DNA from: Actinospineispora acaciae DSM 45401
GTDB taxonomy: Bacteria; Actinomycetota; Actinomycetes; Mycobacteriales; Pseudonocardiaceae
Direction: 5' to 3'
Assembly: GCF_000620785.1 (NCBI RefSeq)
Contig: NZ_JIAI01000009.1
Span: forward strand, 186,001-250,000
DNA length: 64,000 nt
A program made the position numbers and the translations under genes. The notes under the pieces are model-generated. The model did not search any database and was not told the DNA's origin. It worked only from the letters and a program-made list of their open reading frames with translations. Positions 22,360-30,300 of the stretch are shown here, piece by piece (the stretch's first letter is position 1; every line of letters begins with the position of its first letter).

Positions 22360-22946
22360 CACCACCGCGCCGGCTCGCCGTGACGCTGGTGGCGCTCGCG
22401 GTGGCCGCGCTCGGGCTGTGGGTGGCGACCAGGCTGGTGTGGCTGCGCCAGACCTTCCAGAGCCCGCTGCGCGGCGAGATCGGCACCCAGACCACCGGCG
22501 CGGAGGTCCGACCCGAGCTGGTGGCCGTGGCGGTGCTCGCGCTCGCCGCCGTGGCCGCGCTGGTGGCCACCGGGGGCTGGGCACGGCGGCTGCTCGGGTT
22601 CGTGCTGGTGCTGGCCGGGGCGTGGGCGGCATGGCAGAGCGCGAGTTCCCTGGCCAACGAGTCGACGGGCTGGTTCGCCTACGTGCCCTCCGACGCCGTC
22701 CCCGCCGGGCCGCCGGTGGCCACGGCGGCGCCGCTGCTCGCGCTCGGCGCCTCGGCGGTGCTGGTCGCGGCGGGCGTGCTGACCGTCTGGTGGGCCACCG
22801 CCATGCCCAGGATGGGCGCGCGCTACTCCGCTCCGGGAGCCGCCGCGCGCCGCCGTGACCGCGACACTGAGTGGTGGGAAGCGCTGGATGCCGGGGAGGA
22901 CCCCACCCAGGAGGGGCCTGGGACGGACCCTGGGCGCCCGCGCTGA
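22356..22946 (+). CDS. Trp-operon-associated membrane protein
   Basis: The 196-residue protein has four hydrophobic segments: LAVTLVALAVAALGLWVATRL, VAVAVLALAAVAALVATGG, LLGFVLVLAGAWAAW and TAAPLLALGASAVLVAAGVLTVWWA. A charged tail includes TEWWEALDAGEDPT. Proteins of this family sit between trpE and trpC throughout actinobacteria; the role is unknown. ATG 22356 overlaps the trpE stop. Confidence 0.88.
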   Translation: MTPPRRLAVTLVALAVAALGLWVATRLVWLRQTFQSPLRGEIGTQTTGAEVRPELVAVAVLALAAVAALVATGGWARRLLGFVLVLAGAWAAWQSASSLANESTGWFAYVPSDAVPAGPPVATAAPLLALGASAVLVAAGVLTVWWATAMPRMGARYSAPGAAARRRDRDTEWWEALDAGEDPTQEGPGTDPGRPR

Positions 22947-22961
22947 CGACGCGCAGTTAGC

Positions 22962-23105
22962 ATGCTCAGCGACGTCAAAGGTTCAGGTCCGCCTCGGAGC
23001 CAAGTCCACGACTGCCGGCCCGCAGGGTCGGTCCCGAAAGGGGGGATCCTCTCCGTGAGTGAGGGCAGCGGGGGTACGCCGGCCGGTGCAGTGAGTCGCC
23101 GGTGA
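22962..23105 (+). CDS. Possible 47-codon leader reading frame before trpC
   Basis: ATG 22962 opens a 47-codon frame (MLSDVKGSGPPRSQ...GAVSRR) whose TGA overlaps the GTG of trpC, as in translational coupling. A GTG at 23055 with a GGGGGG-rich ribosome site could start a 16-codon version. TAGCAT (22958-22963) overlaps the ATG and could instead be a promoter -10 for trpCBA. It has no tryptophan codons and no known homologue; I list it as doubtful. Confidence 0.25.
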   Translation: MLSDVKGSGPPRSQVHDCRPAGSVPKGGILSVSEGSGGTPAGAVSRR

Positions 23106-23911
23106 GCGTCCTGGAGTCGATCCTCGAAGGCGTCCGGGAAGACGTGGCGCAGCGCGAGGCAGCGGTCAGCTTCGACGAAGTCAAGCGGGCCTCGCTGAGC
23201 GCGCCACCGCCCAGGGACGCGATGGCCGTGCTGCACAAGCCCGGCATCGGGGTGATCGCCGAGGTGAAGCGGGCCAGCCCGTCGCACGGCGAGCTGGCGC
23301 CGATCCCCGACCCCGCCGAGCTGGCCGCCCAGTACGCGGCCGGCGGCGCCAGGGTGATCAGCGTGCTCACCGAGCAGCGCCGGTTCAACGGCTCGCTGGC
23401 GGACCTGAAGGCCGTGCGCGCGGCGGTGGACGTGCCGGTGCTGCGCAAGGATTTCGTGATCGGGACCTACCAGGTGCACGAGGCCCGCGCGGCAGGGGCA
23501 GACTTGGTCTTGTTGATCGTCGCCGCGCTGGAGCAGAACGTGTTGGTGTCACTGTTGGACCGGGTGGAGTCGCTCGGCATGACCGCGTTGGTCGAGGTGC
23601 ACAACGAGGAGGAGGCGGACCGGGCCTTGGAGGCCGGCGCCTCCCTGATCGGGGTGAACTCGCGCAACCTGCACACCCAGGAGGTGGACAGGTCGCTGTT
23701 CGGCCGGCTGGCGCCCGGGCTGCCCAGCGAGGTGCTCAGGGTCGCCGAGTCCGGCGTGCGCGGGCCGGGCGACCTGCTCACCTACGCCGGCTTCGGCGCG
23801 GACGCCGTGCTGGTCGGCGAGGGCCTGGTGACCAGCGAGGATCCCCGCGCCACGGTGACCAAGCTGGTCGCCGCCGGGTTCCACCCCTCCTGCTCGCGGG
23901 CGATGAGGTGA
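23102..23911 (+). CDS. trpC: Indole-3-glycerol phosphate synthase
   Basis: TrpC closes the indole ring. The 269-residue (beta/alpha)8 product has GVIAEVKRASPSHG (catalytic Lys), AAQYAAGGARVISVLTE, VPVLRKDFVI, ALVEVHNEEE, IGVNSRNL and VAESGVR, in family order. GTG 23102 overlaps the stop of a short upstream frame. No fused TrpF domain is present; PriA probably supplies that step. The stop overlaps trpB. Confidence 0.97.
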   Translation: MSVLESILEGVREDVAQREAAVSFDEVKRASLSAPPPRDAMAVLHKPGIGVIAEVKRASPSHGELAPIPDPAELAAQYAAGGARVISVLTEQRRFNGSLADLKAVRAAVDVPVLRKDFVIGTYQVHEARAAGADLVLLIVAALEQNVLVSLLDRVESLGMTALVEVHNEEEADRALEAGASLIGVNSRNLHTQEVDRSLFGRLAPGLPSEVLRVAESGVRGPGDLLTYAGFGADAVLVGEGLVTSEDPRATVTKLVAAGFHPSCSRAMR

Positions 23912-25182
23912 GCGGGGCGATGAGCGCGCGCGGGAACCTCACCACCACCACCGCCAGCACCGGCGTGGCGCACCGCAGCGGGCACGAGCCGGACGAGCGC
24001 GGGCACTTCGGGCGCTACGGCGGGCGGTTCGTCCCCGAGGCGCTGATCGCCGCCCTGGACGAGCTGTCCGCGTCCTACGAGAAGGCCCGCACCGACCCGG
24101 ACTTCCTCGGCGAGCTGGACCGCCTGCAGCGCGACTACGCCGGCCGCCCGTCCCCGCTCACCGACGCGCCGAACCTGGCCGAGCACGCCGGCGGGGCCCG
24201 GCTGCTGCTCAAGCGCGAGGACCTCAACCACACCGGCTCGCACAAGATCAACAACGTGCTCGGCCAGGCGCTGCTGACCAAGCGGATGGGCAAGCGCCGG
24301 GTGATCGCCGAGACCGGCGCCGGCCAGCACGGCGTGGCCACCGCCACCGCCGCCGCGCTGCTCGGCCTGGAGTGCATCGTCTACATGGGCGAGGTGGACA
24401 CCGAGCGGCAGGCGCTGAACGTGGCCCGGATGCGGCTGCTCGGCGCCGAGGTGATCCCGGTGACCACCGGCTCGCGCACCCTCAAGGACGCCATCAACGA
24501 GGCCCTGCGCGACTGGGTCACCAACGTCGACGAGACCCACTACGTGCTCGGCACGGTGGCCGGCCCGCACCCGTTCCCGGTGATGGTCCGCGACTTCCAC
24601 CGGGTGATCGGGCTGGAGGCCCGCGAGCAGGTGCTGGACCGCTGCGGCCGGCTGCCCACCGCCGTGACCGCCTGCGTGGGCGGCGGGTCGAACGCGATTG
24701 GCGTGTTCCACGCGTTCCTGGACGACCCGGACGTGCGGCTGGTCGGCTTCGAGCCGGGCGGCGACGGCATCCGGACCGGCCGGCACGGCGCCACCCTGAC
24801 CGAGGGCAGCCCGGGCGCGCTGCACGGCGCGATGTCGTACCTGCTCCAGGACGACGACGGCCAGACCCAGGAGTCGCACTCCATCTCCGCCGGCCTGGAC
24901 TACCCGGGCGTCGGCCCGGAGCACGCGCTGCTCAAGGACCTGGGCCGGGCGGAGTACCGGCCGGTCACCGACGCCGAGGCGATGGACGCGTTCGCCCTGC
25001 TGTCGCGCACCGAGGGCATCATCCCGGCCATCGAGTCGGCGCACGCGGTGGCCGGCTCGCTGCGGCTGGGCCAGGAGCTGGGGCCGGACGCGGTCATCTT
25101 GATCAACCTGTCCGGGCGAGGGGACAAGGACGTGGACACCGCCGCGAAGTGGTTCAAGCTGATCGACGGGGACCCCTCATGA
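23908..25182 (+). CDS. trpB: Tryptophan synthase beta chain
   Basis: TrpB joins indole and serine with PLP. The 424-residue product has GHFGRYGGRFVPE, the PLP lysine in EDLNHTGSHKINN (K113), GETGAGQHGVATA-type loop (AETGAGQHGVATATAAA), CVGGGSNAIG phosphate loop and INLSGRGDKD. The start is GTG 23908 overlapping trpC; an ATG four codons on is an alternative. The overlap with trpA is ATGA. Confidence 0.97.
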   Translation: MSGAMSARGNLTTTTASTGVAHRSGHEPDERGHFGRYGGRFVPEALIAALDELSASYEKARTDPDFLGELDRLQRDYAGRPSPLTDAPNLAEHAGGARLLLKREDLNHTGSHKINNVLGQALLTKRMGKRRVIAETGAGQHGVATATAAALLGLECIVYMGEVDTERQALNVARMRLLGAEVIPVTTGSRTLKDAINEALRDWVTNVDETHYVLGTVAGPHPFPVMVRDFHRVIGLEAREQVLDRCGRLPTAVTACVGGGSNAIGVFHAFLDDPDVRLVGFEPGGDGIRTGRHGATLTEGSPGALHGAMSYLLQDDDGQTQESHSISAGLDYPGVGPEHALLKDLGRAEYRPVTDAEAMDAFALLSRTEGIIPAIESAHAVAGSLRLGQELGPDAVILINLSGRGDKDVDTAAKWFKLIDGDPS

Positions 25183-25982
25183 GCGGGCTGGACGCGATGT
25201 TCGCCGGGTGCCGCGAGGAGGGCCGCTCCGCGCTGGTCGGCTACCTGCCGGCCGGCTACCCCACGGTGGACGACTCCGCGCGGCTGCTGCGCGCCGTGAT
25301 CGACGCCGGCGCCGACCTCGTGGAGGTCGGCCTGCCGTACTCCGACCCGGTGCTGGACGGCCCGACCATCCAGGCCGCCGCCGAGACCGCGCTGCGCGCC
25401 GGCACCCGGATCCGGGACGTGTTCTCCGTGGTCGAGCGGGTGAGCGCGGCCGGTGGCCGGGCGGTGGTGATGACGTACTACAACCCGGTGTTCCGCTACG
25501 GCGTGGACGCGTTCGCCCGCGACCTGGCCGCCGCCGGCGGGCTCGGGCTGATCACCCCCGACCTGATCCCGGACGAGGCCGAGGACTGGCTGGCCGCCTC
25601 CGAGCGGTACGGGCTGGACCGGATCTTCCTGGTCGCGCCGTCGTCCACCGAGGAGCGCATCGCCCGCACCTCGGCGGCCGGCAGCGGCTTCCTGTACGCG
25701 GCGTCCGTGATGGGAGTCACCGGCGCCCGCGACGCCGTCGGACCGGCCGCCGCCGACCTGGTCGCCCGCTGTCGCCCGCACACCGACCTGCCCATCGGGG
25801 TGGGCCTCGGCGTGCGCTCCGGGGAGCAGGCCGCCCAGGTGGCCGGCTTCGCCGACGCCGTGATTGTCGGGTCCGCGCTGGTCAGCGCCGCGACGCAGGG
25901 TGAAACGGAGCTGCGCGGGCTGACCGCCGAGCTCGCCGACGGGATCCGAAAAGCGGCCTCAGACACACCTCAGCCGGTCTGA
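25179..25982 (+). CDS. trpA: Tryptophan synthase alpha chain
   Basis: TrpA splits indole-3-glycerol phosphate and passes indole to TrpB. The 267-residue barrel has the catalytic Glu and Asp in DLVEVGLPYSDPVLDGPTIQ, VMTYYNP, GLITPDLIPDEA, and the phosphate loops FLYAASVMGVTGAR and GVGLGVRS. It ends the trpC-trpB-trpA block. The gap to lgt is only about 46 bp and contains a new -10. Confidence 0.97.
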   Translation: MSGLDAMFAGCREEGRSALVGYLPAGYPTVDDSARLLRAVIDAGADLVEVGLPYSDPVLDGPTIQAAAETALRAGTRIRDVFSVVERVSAAGGRAVVMTYYNPVFRYGVDAFARDLAAAGGLGLITPDLIPDEAEDWLAASERYGLDRIFLVAPSSTEERIARTSAAGSGFLYAASVMGVTGARDAVGPAAADLVARCRPHTDLPIGVGLGVRSGEQAAQVAGFADAVIVGSALVSAATQGETELRGLTAELADGIRKAASDTPQPV

Positions 25983-26015
25983 CCAGGCCGCCGGCCCCCG
26001 TTCACCGGGCCCTAG

Positions 26016-26021
26016 TACGGT
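26016..26021 (+). promoter_or_regulatory. -10 element of lgt
   Basis: TACGGT ends 7 nt before GTG 26029. This spacing is why 26029 is preferred over an in-frame GTG at 26020, which would overlap the element. Confidence 0.5.
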
Positions 26022-26028
26022 GGGCTGC

Positions 26029-27021
26029 GTGCTGTTCCCCTCGACGCTCGGGTTCCTGGCCAACATCCCGAGCCCCGACCAGGGCGTCTGGCATCTCGGC
26101 CCGATCCCGATCCGCGCCTACGCGCTGTGCATCATCGCCGGCATCATCGTCGCGGTGTACTGGGGCGACCGGCGACTGGTGGCCAGGGGCGGGCCACCGG
26201 GCGCCCTGCTCGACATCGCGGTGTACGCGGTCCCGTTCGGCCTGGTCGGCGGGCGGCTCTACCACGTGGCCACCGACTACGAGACGTACTTCGGCCCCGG
26301 CGGGCATCCGCTCGACGCGCTGAAGATCTGGCAGGGCGGGCTGGGCATCTGGGGCGCCATCGCGCTGGGCGCGGTCGGGGCCTGGATCGGCTGCCGCCGC
26401 CGAGGGCTGCCGCTGCCGTTCGTGGCCGACGCGGTGGCCCCGGGGATCGTCACCGCGCAGGCCATCGGCCGGCTGGGCAACTACTTCAACCAGGAGCTCT
26501 ACGGCGGCCCGACCACCCAGCCCTGGGGCCTGGAGATCTACACCAGGGTGGTGCCAGGGACATCGATCCCCGACCCGCTGGGCGGCGTCGCGATGGACCA
26601 CACCCCGATCGCGGTGGTGCATCCCACGTTCCTCTACGAGTTGGTATGGAACCTGCTGGTCGCCGGCCTGGTGGTGTGGGCCGACCGGAGGTTCCGGCTG
26701 GGCCACGGGCGGGCGTTCGCGCTCTACGTCGCGGGCTACACCGCCGGCCGGTTCTGGATCGAGCAGATGCGCTCGGACCCGGCGACCAGGGTGTTCGGCG
26801 ACATCCGGATCAACGTGGTGGTCTCCGTGCTGGTGTTCCTCGGCGCGGTGATCTGCCTGCTGGTGATCCGCAAGCCGCGCGAGGTCCTGGACCTGCCCGA
26901 CGAACCGCGTAGCGAGTCCCCGTCGAAAGTGCCGGCCGGCGGCCGCCGCGAGGACCGGACCACCGACAACAGGGGCGATGACGACGCGAAGAAGGGAGAG
27001 GCCACCGACGCGGGAACCTAA
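26029..27021 (+). CDS. lgt: Phosphatidylglycerol-prolipoprotein diacylglyceryl transferase
   Basis: Lgt moves diacylglycerol to the lipobox cysteine of prolipoproteins, such as the two ABC binding proteins in this window. The 330-residue product has seven predicted membrane spans and Lgt signatures: WHLGPIPIRAYALCII, GLVGGRLYHVATDYE, ARG-containing GRLGNYFNQELYGGPT, HPTFLYELVWN and GRFWIEQMRSDP. A charged tail of about 45 residues is typical of actinobacteria. The usual actinobacterial position after trpA is kept. Confidence 0.96.
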   Translation: MLFPSTLGFLANIPSPDQGVWHLGPIPIRAYALCIIAGIIVAVYWGDRRLVARGGPPGALLDIAVYAVPFGLVGGRLYHVATDYETYFGPGGHPLDALKIWQGGLGIWGAIALGAVGAWIGCRRRGLPLPFVADAVAPGIVTAQAIGRLGNYFNQELYGGPTTQPWGLEIYTRVVPGTSIPDPLGGVAMDHTPIAVVHPTFLYELVWNLLVAGLVVWADRRFRLGHGRAFALYVAGYTAGRFWIEQMRSDPATRVFGDIRINVVVSVLVFLGAVICLLVIRKPREVLDLPDEPRSESPSKVPAGGRREDRTTDNRGDDDAKKGEATDAGT

Positions 27022-27356
27022 CGCAAGCTCGACGTAACACCGGCTGCGCCTCGACGACGCGGGCACCCCCGTCCGATCCGGACCAGCACCAACGCTCCGG
27101 ACAGACAAAACACCCCCGCTGTCGTATCGTTGGCGCGGGTCAGATCACGCTTCGGCGGGGTCTGAGGTGGGTACCCCATCCTCTGCGCGGGGGGCGTGAG
27201 GCGGGGTCACAAGGTCGGTCCAGCGGGGCGGCGGAGTTGACCTTCGTCACCGCCGAGACCTGTGCCGGGTCGTTTCTGGCCTGTTACAGTCTCGGGAAAT
27301 CCGCGGGCCACCGTAGTCCCGACATGCCGGGCACAGCGTCGAGGGAGGTACTCGCG
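27022..27356. other. 335-bp leader region between lgt and gltB
   Basis: No gene is supported here. TATCGT (27125-27130) and TACAGT (27285-27290) are candidate -10 elements. A GAGG/CCTC hairpin around GGTGGGTACCCC (27164-27184) and GC-rich arms up to 27215 could form RNA structure. I do not recognise a known riboswitch, and a GTCAC near 27246 is only a weak nitrogen-regulator-like half-site. A GGGAGG ribosome site at 27343-27348 serves gltB. Confidence 0.5.
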
Positions 27357-30300
27357 GTGATCTTCTCTACCCAACCGCGCGCGCAGGGTCTCTACAACCC
27401 GGCCTCCGAGCACGACGCCTGCGGTGTGGCGATGGTCGCCGACTCGCGGGGCCGGCGCAGCCACTCGATCGTCGCCGACGCGCTCACCGCGCTGGCCAAC
27501 CTGGACCACCGGGGCGCCGCCGGCGCCGAGCCGACCAGCGGTGACGGCGCCGGGATCCTGTTACAGGTGCCGGACGCGCTGCTGCGCGCCGAGGTCGGGT
27601 TCGCCCTTCCCGAGCCGGACGCCGACGGTGCCGGGGCGTACGCGGTCGGGCTGGCCTTCCTGCCGGTCGAGGACGACCAGCGGGCCAAGGCGATGGAGCT
27701 GATCGAGCGGATCGCCGTGGAGGAGCGGCTGCGGGTGCTGGGCTGGCGCGACCTGCCGGTGCACCCGGACGCCGCCGGCGTCGGCCCGTCCGCGCAGGCC
27801 TGCATGCCGCGCTTCGCCCACCTGTTCGTCACCGCCGACTCCGAGCAGCCGGTCACCGGCATAGCGCTGGACCGGCTGGCGTTCTGCCTGCGCAAGCGCG
27901 CCGAGCGGGACACCGCGAGCATGGGCTGCGGCACCTACTTCGCCTCGCTGTCCTGCCGCACCCTGGTCTACAAGGGCATGCTGACCACCCACCAGCTGCC
28001 GGCGTTCTTCGGCGACCTCACCGACCAGCGGCTGGAGACGGCCATCGCGGTGGTGCACAGCCGGTTCTCCACCAACACGTTCCCGTCCTGGCCGCTGGCG
28101 CACCCGTTCCGCTACGTGGCGCACAACGGTGAGATCAACACCATTCGCGGCAACCGGAACCGGATGCGGGCCAGGGAGGCGCTGCTGGCCAGCGAGCTGA
28201 TCCCCGGCGACCTGGACCGGCTGTACCCGATCTGTACCGAGGGGGCGTCCGACTCCGCCTCCTTCGACGAGGTGCTCGAGCTGCTGCACCTGGGCGGACG
28301 CTCCCTGCCGCACGCGGTGCTGATGATGATCCCGGAGGCGTGGGAGAACCACGCCGAGATGGACGCGGCGCGGCGCTCGTTCTACAAGTTCCACGCCAGC
28401 CTGATGGAGCCGTGGGACGGCCCGGCCTGCGTGACGTTCACCGACGGCACGGTGGTCGGCGCGGTGCTGGACCGCAACGGGCTGCGGCCGGCCCGCTGGT
28501 GGCAGCTCGCCGACGGCCGGGTCGTGCTGGCCAGCGAGTCCGGCGTGCTGGACGTCCCGCCGGGCGAAGTGGTGGCCAAGGGGCGGCTGCAGCCGGGCCG
28601 GATGTTCCTGGTGGACACCGAGGCCGGCCGGATCGTGGCCGACGACGAGATCAAGTCCGAGCTGGCCGCCGAGCTGCCCTACGACGAGTGGCTGCACGCC
28701 GGCATGGTCGACGTGCCGGACCTGCCGACCCGCGAGCACGTGGTGCAGACCCACGAGTCCGTGCTGCGCCGCCAGCTCACCTTCGGCTACACCGAGGAGG
28801 AGCTGCGCATCCTGCTCGCGCCGATGGCGACCAAGGCGGCCGAGCCGACCGGCTCGATGGGCACCGACACCCCAGTGGCCGCGCTGTCCCAGCGCCCCCG
28901 GATGCTCTACGACTACTTCGCGCAACTGTTCGCGCAGGTCACCAACCCGCCGCTGGACGCGATCCGGGAAGAGATCGTCACCTGCGTGGCCAGGGTGATG
29001 GGCCCCGAGCAGAACCTGCTGGAGCCCGGCCCGGCGTCCTGCCGGCACCTGCGGCTGCCGTACCCGGTGATCGACAACGACGAGCTGGCCAAGATCCTGC
29101 ACATCAACGACGACGGCAACATGCCGGGCTTCGCCGCCGCCGTGATCAGCGGCCTCTACGAGGTGGACGGCGGCGAGCGGGCGCTGTCCGCCGCGCTGGA
29201 CCGGGTGCGCCGGGAGTCGTCGGAGGCGATCGCCGAGGGCGCCCGCATCCTGGTGCTCTCCGACCGCGACTCCGACCACCGGATGGCGCCGATCCCGTCG
29301 CTGCTGCTCACCTCGGCGGTGCACCACCACCTGGTGCGCCAGCGCGAGCGCACCCGGGTGGCGCTGGTGGTGGAGAGCGGTGACTGCCGCGAGGTGCACC
29401 ACGTGGCGCTGCTGCTCGGCTTCGGTGCGGCCGCGGTGAACCCGTACCTGGCGTTCGAGACGCTCGAAGACATGATCGCGCACGGCGACATCACCGGGCT
29501 GGACCCGGCCACCGCCGTCCGCAACTATGTGAAGGCGCTGGTCAAGGGGGTGCTCAAGGTGATGTCCAAGATGGGCATCTCCACCGTCGGCGCCTACACG
29601 GCCGCCCAGGTCTTCGAGGCGATCGGGCTGTCCACCGAGCTGGTCGACGAGTACTTCAGCGGCACCGCGTCGCAGCTCGGCGGCGTGGGGCTGGACGTGC
29701 TCGCCGAGGAGGTCGCGGCCCGGCACCGGCGCGCGTACCCGGAGAACCCGACCGACCGGGTGCACCGGCGCCTGGACGTGGGCGGCGAGTACGCCTACCG
29801 CCGCGAGGGCGAGCTGCACCTGTTCACCCCGGAGACGGTGTTCCTGCTGCAGCACTCCACCAAGACCGGCCAGGCCGACGTGTTCCGCCGCTACACCGCC
29901 GAGTGCGACCGGCTGGCCGCCGAGGGCGGCTCGCTGCGCGGGCTGTTCCGGCTGCGCACCGAGGAGCGCACGCCGATCCCGCTGGACCAGGTGGAGCCGG
30001 TGGAGTCGATCCTGGCCCGGTTCAACACCGGGGCGATGTCCTACGGCTCGATCTCCGCCGAGGCGCACGAGACGCTGGCCGTCGCGATGAACAACCTGGG
30101 CGCCCGGTCCAACACCGGCGAGGGCGGCGAGGACGTCGACCGGCTCTACGACCCGCGCCGGCGCAGCGCCATCAAGCAGGTCGCGTCCGGCCGGTTCGGC
30201 GTGACCAGCGAGTACCTGGTCAACGCCGACGACATCCAGATCAAGATGGCGCAGGGCGCCAAGCCGGGGGAGGGCGGCCAGCTGCCGCCGAACAAGGTGT

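Noticed and set aside
27164..27215. A riboswitch before gltB
   Set aside because: Hairpins are visible but I could not match the conserved core of any known class, so it is only described as structured leader.
27246..27260. A GlnR box before gltB
   Set aside because: Only one half-site-like GTCAC followed by a poor second half is seen; the match is too weak to call.
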